From Planctomycetaceae bacterium (GTDB taxonomy: Bacteria > Planctomycetota > Planctomycetia > Planctomycetales > Planctomycetaceae), in assembly GCA_021732785.1 (NCBI GenBank), contig JAKFUG010000002.1, positions 119,051 to 183,050 of the forward strand: a stretch of DNA of 64,000 nucleotides. The letters run 5' to 3'. Made by a program: the position numbers and the translations under genes. The notes beneath the pieces were generated by a model. That model was not told the DNA's origin. It worked only from the letters and a program-made list of their open reading frames with translations, and made no database searches. Shown piece after piece: positions 36,355-44,711 of this stretch (the first letter of the stretch is position 1; each line of letters opens with the position of its first letter).

Positions 36355-36882
36355 ATGCCTCGACTTCTCAGCCGCGACGACATTGAGACCAGTTTCCGTC
36401 GTTTGGGTGAACTCGCCCAAGCCGACGGCGAGAATCTTCAATTCGTTGTGCTGGGCGGGACCGCTATGGTGCTGGGATTTGATGCGCGACCGTCGACGAA
36501 AGATGTCGATTTCGCGCCGCTGATGGCCACCAACATCACGATTCTACGGCGGTTGGCGGAACAAGTCGGCGGTGAACTGGGATGGGACGAGAGTTGGATG
36601 AACGATGCCGCCAAAGGATACTTGCACGGCCCTCTGAGTCTGATTCCCGTGTACAATGCTTTTGGCATTGAAGTTTTTCGACCGGTGACTGAACAACTTT
36701 TGGCCATGAAACTCGCAGCATGGCGCGATGACGTGGATATCGCGGATGCTGAATTGTTAATGGGGCAACTTGCTGCAACCACGATGGATGAGGTCTGGGC
36801 TCGAATTCACGAGTTTGTGATTCCCGATTCCGAACTGAAAGTGAAATATGCACTCGAAGATCTCTGGAACAGTCGCTCCTGA
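36355..36882 (+). CDS. DUF6036-like nucleotidyltransferase
   Basis: 175-residue minimal nucleotidyltransferase. VVLGGTAMVLGFDARPSTKD followed by VDFA is the GG(x)A...DxD catalytic core. FGIEVFRPVTEQLLAMKL is the helical half. Such genes usually form a two-gene cassette with a small helical protein. Here its last 35 bases overlap the next gene, so the two are translationally coupled. It is probably a toxin-like component of a nucleotidyltransferase toxin-antitoxin system. Confidence 0.82.
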   Translation: MPRLLSRDDIETSFRRLGELAQADGENLQFVVLGGTAMVLGFDARPSTKDVDFAPLMATNITILRRLAEQVGGELGWDESWMNDAAKGYLHGPLSLIPVYNAFGIEVFRPVTEQLLAMKLAAWRDDVDIADAELLMGQLAATTMDEVWARIHEFVIPDSELKVKYALEDLWNSRS

Positions 36883-37228
36883 TCATATCGCGACCTTGGC
36901 CAGAGCGGCGGTTTCTGGCGATGCGCTGATGGTCCGTTCGATTGCCCTCGAATTGATGGAAATCCAGTTGGTTGACATTGGTCGTCCTGAGCATGTGAAC
37001 GAGATCGAGTTGGGTGTCGCGGCGGGTTTGCTGGAACTGTTGGCTGAACGAAGTGGACAATCACCGCCGCCTTGGACGAGTTCTATCCCCGCTAACGTGG
37101 AGCCACTCTTTCTGGTGTGTCATGCAGCCAAAATGCCGCGGCTTCGACAGATGTGTGAGACCGAGAGCCCACCCGTGCTGCATCGTCGCAATTTATTTGC
37201 TCCACCTAACTTTCTCACGTTTGTGTGA
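36848..37228 (+). CDS. Putative partner of the nucleotidyltransferase
   Basis: 126 residues, no named domain. The C-terminus reads KMPRLRQMCETESPPVLHRR followed by NLFAPPNFLTF. From memory, this type of ending recurs in small proteins found beside DUF6036 nucleotidyltransferases. Helical content is high. It overlaps the nucleotidyltransferase gene by 35 bases. The ATG at 36848 gives the longest form; ATG at 36929 gives 100 residues. An antitoxin or partner-enzyme role is inference. Confidence 0.6.
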   Translation: MHSKISGTVAPDHIATLARAAVSGDALMVRSIALELMEIQLVDIGRPEHVNEIELGVAAGLLELLAERSGQSPPPWTSSIPANVEPLFLVCHAAKMPRLRQMCETESPPVLHRRNLFAPPNFLTFV

Positions 37229-37245
37229 CAAGATCACAGAGCCAC

Positions 37246-37431
37246 ATGGAACGAGTGATTCAAATCATCGATGGCCCACCGCGTCTCGATCAGCGGGACA
37301 TACATTGGTGGAAGTTGCAAACTCCCCAAGCGCGACTGGCAGCGCTTGAGGAAATCCGTCGCGAATATCACCTCTGGAGGTACGGTGCTGAACCCCGATT
37401 TCAAAGAGTTTATCGTATCGTGCAACGCTAA
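37246..37431 (+). CDS. Small protein of a second nucleotidyltransferase cassette
   Basis: 61 residues, IIDGPPRLDQRDIHWWKLQT then RLAALEEIRREYHLWRYG and RFQRVYRIV. The pattern of a short acidic N-terminus, TPQARLAALEEIRR and a basic RVYRIV tail resembles small proteins encoded just ahead of AbiEii-type nucleotidyltransferase genes. The ribosome site is weak. Its reading frame overlaps the start of the remnant that follows. Confidence 0.55.
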   Translation: MERVIQIIDGPPRLDQRDIHWWKLQTPQARLAALEEIRREYHLWRYGAEPRFQRVYRIVQR

Positions 37432-37528
37432 AGATGCGCGTGATCCGACAGTGCTCTTTGCTGGCGTCGTGAACTGTGAAATCCCGGTACGATCCGCTCA
37501 ATCCGCAGGAACGGTAACCCCAAGCTGA
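37385..37528 (+). pseudogene. Remnant of a second nucleotidyltransferase gene
   Basis: In a frame starting GTG at 37385 the sequence reads VLNPDFKEFIVSCNAKDAR. This is like the N-terminus of nucleotidyltransferases that normally continue into a VGGYAVALHGHPR-type core. The core is missing: after DAR the frame runs to a stop within 31 codons without any catalytic motif. The 3' end overlaps the end of the Ldh gene on the other strand. I read it as a gene cut short by deletion. Confidence 0.5.
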
Positions 37529-38553
37529 CCAGCAAGGTCAACCAAGGCTTTCCAGTTTCCGTCATCGAGGGGGATGCCAGAAGCGAGCCGAGCAGACATG
37601 GTCTTGCGTTCCGGGTCGCCCGGCAGAAAGACTTCATTGCAGCCATCGATGCGCGGGACGCCGCGGACGTAGGCTTCCAGATTTTTCACTTCGTTGAGCA
37701 GGTGGTCTTTGCCGCCGAAGAAATCGGGATTCAAGACCATGAACATCGCACAATTACCCAGTGGCGGCGGCGGGTTCGGATAGGCACACTGTCCGCCGGA
37801 AAGGCCGCCGCACATCATTTCGATCATGAATGCCAGGCCGAAACCTTTGTACGCCTGGTCGCCACCGAGCGGGAGAATCGTCCCCGGCGGGTCACCGTAG
37901 AGTTGGTTCGGATCGGTCGTCGGCTTACCTTCGGGATCGAGCACCCAGCCGAGCGGAACCGGTTGCCCGGCGATCTTCTTCACGCGGACTTTGCCTTCGG
38001 CCGTCGCGCTCGTGCCAATGTCGAAGACAAACGGCCCCGCCGCACCGCCGGGCATGCCCATGCAGATCGGGTTCGTTCCTAACCGTGGGCGTTTCCCGCC
38101 GACGGGCGCGACGCGCTGAGCCGCTCCGTGGGTGTTGGCCACGATCATCGAGAAAAAGCCGTGTTCCGCGGCCATTTCGGCGTATTCACCCAAGCGGCCG
38201 ATGTGTGTCGAGCGCTTCAACGTTCCGCAGGCAATCGCGGTCACCGCACACTTGGCGATGAGGCGTTCGGTGAGATCGCGAGCCAGCACCTGGCCGAGTC
38301 CCCAACCACCATCACCCACCAGCGACGCCGGCGTTTCCTTCTCGATGGTCAACCGCGCGGCCGGGTGCATCGAGCCATCTTTGAGTTTGCCGATGTAAAA
38401 CGGAATCCGCATCACGCCGTGCGAATCGTGGCCGCGCAGGTTCGCCTGCACGAGACTTTCCGAGACGATCGTCGCCCCGGTGTCATCACACCCGGCTTTC
38501 AAAAAGAGGGCTTTGGCGAAGGACGTCAGCGTTTCCGCGGTTACGACAGGCAC
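37498..38553 (-). CDS. Ldh-family malate/lactate-type dehydrogenase
   Basis: 351-residue NAD(P)-dependent oxidoreductase of the malate/L-lactate/ureidoglycolate dehydrogenase family, distinct from classical MDH. HDSHGVMRIPFYIGKL carries the family catalytic histidine, STHIGRLGEYAEMAAEHGFF the cofactor region, and the C-terminal part ends RLASGIPLDDGNWKALVDLA. GTG at 38553 has GGGGAG eight bases upstream; the longer open frame is not supported. The substrate is not determined. Confidence 0.85.
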   Translation of the reverse strand: MPVVTAETLTSFAKALFLKAGCDDTGATIVSESLVQANLRGHDSHGVMRIPFYIGKLKDGSMHPAARLTIEKETPASLVGDGGWGLGQVLARDLTERLIAKCAVTAIACGTLKRSTHIGRLGEYAEMAAEHGFFSMIVANTHGAAQRVAPVGGKRPRLGTNPICMGMPGGAAGPFVFDIGTSATAEGKVRVKKIAGQPVPLGWVLDPEGKPTTDPNQLYGDPPGTILPLGGDQAYKGFGLAFMIEMMCGGLSGGQCAYPNPPPPLGNCAMFMVLNPDFFGGKDHLLNEVKNLEAYVRGVPRIDGCNEVFLPGDPERKTMSARLASGIPLDDGNWKALVDLAGQLGVTVPAD

Positions 38554-38858
38554 CGTGTGGTCTCCCCAAAACAAAATCCGAAGTCCCGGCCGACAGCGCC
38601 GGTTTTGCCGCCATGATAGCGTCCGTTCAAGCAACTTTCTCCGATGCGACCATCGCGGCAAGAACCCCGTCGCTTGAACGGTCGCCGTGACTTTCCGGTT
38701 AGAGCAGATAAAAGGGATTCGCCTGTCCTGCGGAATGGTCGCTGTTCCTGTGTCGAACGAAATCCCATCGTGGCGGATGGTCGATGTCCTCCCTTGCTGA
38801 CCAAAGATGCTGCTGACGGTGATGGGCCTCTGTGATGGTGTGCGGAGTGTGATTTTCC
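38554..38858. other. Divergent intergenic region
   Basis: About 300 bp between the Ldh gene and the small gene at 38859. CCGTTCAAGC (38623-38632) and GCTTGAACGG (38672-38681) form a small inverted repeat. I see no gene. Confidence 0.4.
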
Positions 38859-39152
38859 ATGGCGAAAGCCGCGGTTCGTCTCCCCTCGTTGAATGAATTG
38901 CGGCAATACGTCCACGAGACGTTGTGTCGGCACGAAAATCTCGTTCCCGACCAATTCCAGTTGCAGGAAACGCCGCTCACCCGTCTGGGAAACCGCTGCG
39001 GTTTGCAATTTCTGCTGCGGGGTCCGCGCAGCGTCCGTCTGGGAGCGGTATGGGCGTGCGAACACAGCCTGCTGTACTTCTATGACGCGACCGGCGAACG
39101 GTTCCGCAAAGAAGCGCTTTCGGTGCAGCCGTCACTCGAACCCGCCGCGTGA
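38859..39152 (+). CDS. Small hypothetical protein
   Basis: 97 residues. It reads LPSLNELRQYVHETLCRHEN, LTRLGNRCGLQFLLRGPRSV and VWACEHSLLYFYDATGERF, with an alanine/proline-rich end. No named domain is visible. GGAG is 12 bases ahead of the ATG. It lies before the TadC-like gene but a repeat element separates them, so operon membership is uncertain. Confidence 0.6.
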   Translation: MAKAAVRLPSLNELRQYVHETLCRHENLVPDQFQLQETPLTRLGNRCGLQFLLRGPRSVRLGAVWACEHSLLYFYDATGERFRKEALSVQPSLEPAA

Positions 39153-39200
39153 ATTCCGCGTTGGTGTCAGAATAATCTCTGTGACTACCTGGCGTCGAAA

Positions 39201-39362
39201 TCCCAAATTCCAAGGTCCAAATTCCAAACAAGTTCCAAGGGATAAATTCCAAACGAAGAGGACGATGAAGGCCAGCGAGGTTGATCACCTTGATTGAAGT
39301 CTGAGTTTGGAATTTGGAACTTGTGTTTTGTTTGGAATTTGGCCGTTGGAACTTGGAATTTG
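39201..39362. repeat. TTCCAA-family palindromic element, copy B
   Basis: Left arm of TTCCAA units (39201-39258) and right arm of TTGGAA units (39305-39362) around a variable centre. The core AAATTCCAAACGAAGA is at 39244-39259, identical to copies A and C. It lies between the 97-residue gene and the TadC-like gene. Confidence 0.8.
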
Positions 39363-39482
39363 CCACATCCACTTGCAGACTGGTGCCAATTGTTGAAAAG
39401 CTTGCCCCCTTTGCGCCGGGGGCGTGAGTCGGGTACAACGATGGGAGACCAATCGTTCCTCACTCGTTAAATTCAGACCGTC

Positions 39483-40433
39483 ATGGTCGACATCCCGACT
39501 TCATTGATTCTGTCGCAAATTGTCGAGCCATACGGCCCGCCGATCTTTGCGTGCCTGTTGTTCGGTATTGCGGGTTTTGTTCTGGCCCGTTCCATCGCCA
39601 ACACGCTGGCAAATGAAGAACTGGTGCAGGGCGAGCAATGGCGGTATGACGTCAGCCGCATTAACGAATTGCGAAAAGTCAGTCCGTTTTACCGTCTCTT
39701 TCAAACGGTGATTCAGCCGTTGGCGAAGTTCAATCGCGGGGCGTTCGTGAAAGATCTCCCGAGGATCGCCCGCGAGTTGCAGGCCGGCGGATTTCCGCGC
39801 GTGTGGACCGCTGAGGAATATCTCGCGAAGCTCGAACTTCAGGCGTTGTTTCTGCTGCCCTTGTACGTGTACGGCTGCGTGCAAATCATCGGACCGCCGG
39901 GCATCGTCATTGCGGTGTTGCTGACGGTGTTGTCCGGATATTTGCTGCGACGACGGCTCGCCGGACAAGCGGCCTATCGGCTCGTGCTCATCAAGCGCCG
40001 GTTGCCGTATCTGCTCGACTTGATCACGTTGCTGATGGAAGCCGGGGCGACGTTTATTCAAGCGTTGAAACAAGGGGTGGAAGAGTTCCGCGAACATCCG
40101 GTCGGCGTTGAGTTCGGCCGCGTCCTGGGCGAGATGAACATGGGCAAGGGCCGCACCGGTTCGCTGGAAGCCCTGCGCGATCGTCTGCAGGATGACGAAC
40201 TGACGGCAATCATCGGCTCAATTCTGCAAGGTGAAAACCTGGGGACACCGTTGTCGCGCATCTTTCGCACTCAAGCCGACGTGTTACGCCTGAAGCGCAG
40301 CCAGCGGGCCGAGCAGATGGCGGGGGAAGCCGCCGTGCAAATGCTGCTGCCGGGGATCATGGTGATGGCGTCGACCGTGATCGTGATTCTCGGGCCGTTT
40401 TTGATCAATTTCCTGTATACCGATTTGTTTTGA
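39483..40433 (+). CDS. TadC-like type II secretion F-domain membrane protein
   Basis: 316 residues with helices near the N-terminus (FACLLFGIAGFVLARSIAN), in the middle (two, about residues 125-160) and at the C-terminus (GIMVMASTVIVILGPFLINF). The cytoplasmic T2SSF domain includes LPYLLDLITLLMEAGATFIQ, EMNMGKGRTGSLEALRDR and LSRIFRTQADVLRLKRSQRA. This fits the platform protein of Tad pilus secretion systems. No TadA ATPase or TadB is beside it in the window. FHA and kinase-caspase genes follow on the same strand. Confidence 0.85.
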   Translation: MVDIPTSLILSQIVEPYGPPIFACLLFGIAGFVLARSIANTLANEELVQGEQWRYDVSRINELRKVSPFYRLFQTVIQPLAKFNRGAFVKDLPRIARELQAGGFPRVWTAEEYLAKLELQALFLLPLYVYGCVQIIGPPGIVIAVLLTVLSGYLLRRRLAGQAAYRLVLIKRRLPYLLDLITLLMEAGATFIQALKQGVEEFREHPVGVEFGRVLGEMNMGKGRTGSLEALRDRLQDDELTAIIGSILQGENLGTPLSRIFRTQADVLRLKRSQRAEQMAGEAAVQMLLPGIMVMASTVIVILGPFLINFLYTDLF

Positions 40434-40450
40434 TCTGACCAGACTGAAGC

Positions 40451-40475
40451 GAAGAGTCGGGGCAGGGGCCCCGAC
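40451..40475. repeat. GAAGAGTCGGGGC repeat, copy 1
   Basis: GTCGGGGC (40456-40463) and GCCCCGAC (40468-40475) form a hairpin. The 22 bases from 40451 to 40472 are identical to 63855-63876. It sits between the TadC-like and FHA genes. Confidence 0.6.
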
Positions 40476-40531
40476 CTGTGAGTGAACGTTCTTTCCACAC
40501 ACCCTAGATCGGGGCTCCCACCCCGTATTTG

Positions 40532-41437
40532 ATGATGTCCACTGCGACTGAAACCGCCGGCGCGAAACTGATTGTGGCCGAAGGGGCCAATCGCGGGGGA
40601 ACGTACGCCTTGACCGGAGAATTAACGAGCATCGGCCAGGCGGCGGAAAACCAGATTGTGCTCGCCGATCCCGATCTCGGTGCGCACCATGCGACGATCG
40701 CCCGCCGCAACAATCGGTATGCGTTGTATGTTCCCGAAGGCCGCACCGTGTCCATCGACGGTCAACCGGCCCCCCACGAACAATGGGTCTGGTTGCCCTC
40801 CGCCGCGTCGCTGCAACTTTCGGCGACCACCACGCTGCAATTCGTCAGCGGCACGGAAGCCGAAAACGATCCGAAACCCGCTGCCACCACCAAACCCGGG
40901 CGTCGTTCTGTCGTCACAAAGAAGGAAAAAGGGGAACGCTCGACGAATCGGAAGGTCGCCAAATTTGTGACCGATCGCGCTGGCGGAACGCTCGTTCGCC
41001 TCGGCGAAGATGGTCACCTGCCGGAACTGCAACTCAGCGAATTACTCGGCTCGCAGAAAGCGCGTGTGCAAAAACGGCGGGAATCCAATCCGGCGATCCT
41101 GTACGGCGTGCTCGCCTTCAGCATTCTGGCTTCGGTCGCCATGCTCTTCCTCGATTTCGAAGGGGGCGCGACGGCCGGAGGGAAAGCCTATTCCCGACGC
41201 GTCGTCGTGGAAGAATTTCTCGGCGACGAAGGCCAGCCGGTGCAACCGTATCAACGCTTGCTGCGGGAAGCCAACCTCGCCTACTCACGCGGCGATGGTG
41301 CTGGTGAACGGGACCTCTATCGCCGCGTTCTGCGGTTGCTGAATTCCGAAGACCGCAACCCGTTCACCGGCGTGACGGGTTCACCCGACGACGACGAACG
41401 CCTGCGGCATCACCTCGGCGTTCTGCTCGGCCGATAG
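40532..41437 (+). CDS. Degenerate FHA-like membrane protein
   Basis: About 301 residues. The first part has an FHA-like outline (LTSIGQAAENQIVLADPDLG followed by AHHATIARR), but the arginine and serine that FHA domains use to grip phosphothreonine are replaced (GQ for GR, LGAHH for SRxH). After a basic, proline-rich linker comes one membrane helix (ILYGVLAFSILASVAMLFL, about residue 190), then a TPR-like tail (PYQRLLREANLAYSRGD). ATG at 40532 and 40535 are possible starts; the TTG at 40529 is less likely. It lies between TadC-like and kinase-caspase genes on one strand. Confidence 0.65.
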   Translation: MMSTATETAGAKLIVAEGANRGGTYALTGELTSIGQAAENQIVLADPDLGAHHATIARRNNRYALYVPEGRTVSIDGQPAPHEQWVWLPSAASLQLSATTTLQFVSGTEAENDPKPAATTKPGRRSVVTKKEKGERSTNRKVAKFVTDRAGGTLVRLGEDGHLPELQLSELLGSQKARVQKRRESNPAILYGVLAFSILASVAMLFLDFEGGATAGGKAYSRRVVVEEFLGDEGQPVQPYQRLLREANLAYSRGDGAGERDLYRRVLRLLNSEDRNPFTGVTGSPDDDERLRHHLGVLLGR

Positions 41438-41463
41438 CATTTTTGCCGCGGCTCCACTTGCGT

Positions 41464-41536
41464 GTGCCACTGGCTCTGCCAGTGTTTCTTCCGATCCGAT
41501 GCGACATTGGCATCGCACTGGCGGAGCCAGTGGCAC
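41464..41536. repeat. GTGCCACTGGC tandem-hairpin palindrome
   Basis: Arms 41464-41484 and 41516-41536 are reverse complements at 20 of 21 positions. Each arm is itself a hairpin (CACTGGC, three-base loop, GCCAGTG), and a small GATGC/GCATC stem sits between them. The open frame of the following kinase gene runs through it, but the gene begins at 41699. Confidence 0.75.
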
Positions 41537-41698
41537 CCAACTCGATCTTGGCCACGATCTCGCGCGAGCCGATTTGCGGGCTTTCCTCACGGGCGATACG
41601 ATCAGGTTGAATCAAACGTCATTTTTACGTTTCCGATCGTAGAGCGCATCTGCATATCCCCGTTCCTCACGCAACCGGATTTCCCAAGGACCGTCTCT

Positions 41699-44332
41699 GT
41701 GAAACCCGATGAGCGGTATCAGTTGCTGGAGAAAATCGGCAGCGGCAGTTTCGCCACGGTCTATCGGGCCCGCGACCTCGAACTCGGCCGCGAGGTCGCC
41801 GTCAAGCAATTGCACGACCAGTATCTTGCCGATCCGGAAAAGCTGATTCGCTACTGGCATGAAGCGCAGCTTCTTGCGGCGTTGCAGCACCCGAACATCG
41901 TCACCATCTTCGATCTCGTCCGCGATCGCGGCTGGCTCGTGATGGAACTGATGCAGGGCAATCTCGGCGACCGTCTGCAAGGTCGGCAAATCGATCTCCG
42001 CGCCTTGCGGGCCACGCTGGCGCATGCGCTCAGGGCACTGAAATATCTCCACAGTCAGGGAATCATTCACGGCGACATTAAGCCGGGCAACCTGATGATC
42101 GACGCCCGGCGGCGCGTGAAACTCGGGGACTTCGGGCTCGCCCGCCGCGTCGCCGATGACAAAGGGAGCCTGCTCAAAGGGACTACCCGCTACATGGCCC
42201 CGGAGAGCGTTTCCGAAGACTTCGGCGATGTCGGGCCGGCGAGCGATTTGTACTCGCTCGGCTTCTCCGCTTACGAATTGATGTGCGGTCCGCATTTCGA
42301 AGACTTGTTTCCCGGCCTGAATGCCACCGGCCGGAACAAGCAGGTTGCGTGGATGATGTGGCATGCCGCGGCCGATCGCCGTTTGCCCGAAATCACGCGT
42401 GTCCTCGAAGGTGTCCCGCCCGATTTGGCACTCGTCATCCAGCGCCTCACCGAGAAAGATCAGGCCCTCCGGTACAAGTCCGCCGATGAAGCGTTGTCCG
42501 ATCTCAAAGTCGATCTGAAACTCGTCGGAGGCGGTTCGTCCGACGTTGCCGATGATGTCCCGGCGACCGATTCGAAGCGGGTCTGGATCGCTGGCGGGGC
42601 GCTGGCGGTGTCACTGCTCATGAGTGCCGCGATGCTCTTCTGGCCGAATGGTAATGCGTCTTCCAAAACCATGCCGACCTCGCATGCCGCGGTCCATTCG
42701 ATTGAACCCGACGCTCGGCGACTGACCGTGCAAGACCCCGATACCGGCGCGCTCGAAGAGTTTGTCCTCGATCGCAAACAGCGGATTTATCTCACCAACG
42801 AAGAACGAAATCTTCTCATCCGCGACCTGCGACCCGGTGACCGTTTGGAACTCGAACACGATCCTAAAGACGAGACGCACATCGTCGGCATCACCGTGGA
42901 TCGTCCCGTCTTGAGTGAGGGATTCGTGCGGGCGATTGATCCCACGCAGCCGATTGTGTCGGTCACGCTCGCCGACAAAACATTGCACGACGAACTCCTC
43001 GTGCGGATCCCCAAAAGCGCGAAAATTCTGCTGAACGGGCAACCGGCGTCACTGGCCCAACTGCAACCGCAAGATCGGCTGGAGCTGGCGCATATTGCCG
43101 ACCGGTCGAACCGCAAAGGCCGCGTTGCCGATTCCGTGCATGCCAAGCGGTTGATCCACTGGGTGGGGTTTTTGAAGCAGGCCGACGTCGAAGACCGCCG
43201 GCTGACCATGGAAGCCACACGCGGCGAAGGAGGCGGGGTGATCACGCTACCGGTGATCGCCGATTGTCCCCTCACTCTCAACGGGAACCCGACGCTTTCC
43301 GGCTTGAAGTTGACACTCGCGGACTTGCGTCTCGGTGATCGGCTGAGCGTTCAACACGACACCGCAATTCGAGAAATCGCTGCCACGCGGACTGAAAAAG
43401 TGAGCGGTCTGCTCGCCGAACTGAATCAGGAAAAAATGGACCTCGTGCTGACCGAAAACTCGGGCGGTCGACATGGCATGCTCATTCGCCCGGACTGCGA
43501 AATCACGCTGGGTTTGGAACGGATCACGCTGGCCGAACTCCGCCGTTTTGATGATGCGCAGGTGTCCTACATCATTCGTTCCGATGGCAACTGGGAGGCC
43601 ACCCAGATCGATGCGCGGCGTCCGCCGCAAACCGATCGGTGGACGCTGACCATCGGCGTGCAGAACTACAGCGACGCGGCCATCCCCCGTGTGATCACCG
43701 CCATTCCGGATGCCCAGCGCTTTCACGCTGCCTTGCGTTTGCGGTACGCCGTGCCCGATGCCCGCGGGTTTCTCGTGCTCGATCCGACGCGCGACGGATT
43801 GCGTCAACGATTGGAAGGACTGCTCCGCGATGCGACCCGGCAAACGCAGGTGATTGTCACCATCTTCGCCCATGCGATGACGGGCGTCGATGACCGGGTG
43901 TATCTGCTTTCGCAGGAAGCCCGCTCGGGGGATCCGGCCGCAACGGGAATCGCGCTGGATGACATCGCCGCGGCCTTCAATGCGTGCGCGTCAGCGGACA
44001 AGCTGCTGCTGATCGAATGCCCCCCCGCCGGTGCGGTCCTGGATCCCAAGCGAATGGTCGTCGGCCCGGCGCTGCTCGATAGATTGCAGACGAAGTTCAC
44101 TTCCACGACGGTCGTCGTCAGTTGCGATCGGCATCAACAGAACCGCGTGGTGCCCGAAACGCAAGCGGGATACTTCGGCACTTTGCTCGATCAAGCGTTC
44201 AAAGGGGCCGCCGACGCGAATCGCGACATCCACATCACGCCCCAGGAACTCGGCGATTTCCTCAAAGCCGCGAGCACCCCATCGGCCTCAAAACTCGGCG
44301 GCGCACAAACGCCCGTCGTGGTGACGCCGTAA
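41699..44332 (+). CDS. Membrane Ser/Thr kinase fused to a caspase-like domain
   Basis: 877 residues. Order: kinase domain (about 8-275) with GSGSFATVYRA, VAVKQL, HGDIKPGN and DFGLA; a membrane helix (about 296-315); four tandem beta-rich units (about 330-640), each ending near a LxxGDRLxxxHD motif; a caspase-like domain (about 647-865). The HRD arginine is replaced by Gly (non-RD kinase). In the caspase part, LTIGVQNYSD opens the fold; IFAHAM stands where GHG is expected and LLIECPPAG where DACxSG is, so Cys is kept but His is shifted. ANRDIHITPQELGDFL resembles an EF-hand. GTG start has AAGGA eight bases upstream. Confidence 0.85.
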   Translation: MKPDERYQLLEKIGSGSFATVYRARDLELGREVAVKQLHDQYLADPEKLIRYWHEAQLLAALQHPNIVTIFDLVRDRGWLVMELMQGNLGDRLQGRQIDLRALRATLAHALRALKYLHSQGIIHGDIKPGNLMIDARRRVKLGDFGLARRVADDKGSLLKGTTRYMAPESVSEDFGDVGPASDLYSLGFSAYELMCGPHFEDLFPGLNATGRNKQVAWMMWHAAADRRLPEITRVLEGVPPDLALVIQRLTEKDQALRYKSADEALSDLKVDLKLVGGGSSDVADDVPATDSKRVWIAGGALAVSLLMSAAMLFWPNGNASSKTMPTSHAAVHSIEPDARRLTVQDPDTGALEEFVLDRKQRIYLTNEERNLLIRDLRPGDRLELEHDPKDETHIVGITVDRPVLSEGFVRAIDPTQPIVSVTLADKTLHDELLVRIPKSAKILLNGQPASLAQLQPQDRLELAHIADRSNRKGRVADSVHAKRLIHWVGFLKQADVEDRRLTMEATRGEGGGVITLPVIADCPLTLNGNPTLSGLKLTLADLRLGDRLSVQHDTAIREIAATRTEKVSGLLAELNQEKMDLVLTENSGGRHGMLIRPDCEITLGLERITLAELRRFDDAQVSYIIRSDGNWEATQIDARRPPQTDRWTLTIGVQNYSDAAIPRVITAIPDAQRFHAALRLRYAVPDARGFLVLDPTRDGLRQRLEGLLRDATRQTQVIVTIFAHAMTGVDDRVYLLSQEARSGDPAATGIALDDIAAAFNACASADKLLLIECPPAGAVLDPKRMVVGPALLDRLQTKFTSTTVVVSCDRHQQNRVVPETQAGYFGTLLDQAFKGAADANRDIHITPQELGDFLKAASTPSASKLGGAQTPVVVTP

Positions 44333-44396
44333 GGGCACCACGGGCATTCGCCAGGTTCACGGGACGGTACCGCGGCGGCCCAGTCTTCGACCGCTT

Positions 44397-44711
44397 TCAC
44401 CGACCGAGGAAAAACGAGAAATTGCGGGTCTGCACGCCGAACCCCACCGGTGCCGGCGCGTACACGGGGGCGTAGCCGTAAACCGGATAGCCATAAGCCG
44501 GAACCGGGTAGGGAGCCACCGGAGGCGGGGCGAAGACCGGGACCGCAGCCACGACCGGCGGCGGGGCAATCACCACGCCGAACCGCGGCCCATAATAACC
44601 GTGTTGGTGATAAGCATGCCCGTGTCCATGATGACCGGGATTGGCCTGCGCGAACCCGTTCGTTGCCACAATCACACCCAGCGCCACCGCCCACATTAAT
44701 CCGCGAACCAT
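44397..44711 (-). CDS. Secreted His/Gly/Pro/Tyr-rich protein
   Basis: About 104 residues. A signal peptide (LMWAVALGVIVATNGFAQA) is followed by a histidine- and glycine-rich stretch (PGHHGHGHAYHQHGYYGP), then a proline-, valine- and tyrosine-rich repeat-like tail (YPVYGYAPVYAPAPVGFG). The histidines suggest metal binding or pH-sensing, but no family is recognised. ATG at 44711 has AGGGA eight bases upstream; ATG at 44732 is a longer alternative. It converges on the kinase-caspase gene. Confidence 0.6.
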   Translation of the reverse strand: MVRGLMWAVALGVIVATNGFAQANPGHHGHGHAYHQHGYYGPRFGVVIAPPPVVAAVPVFAPPPVAPYPVPAYGYPVYGYAPVYAPAPVGFGVQTRNFSFFLGR

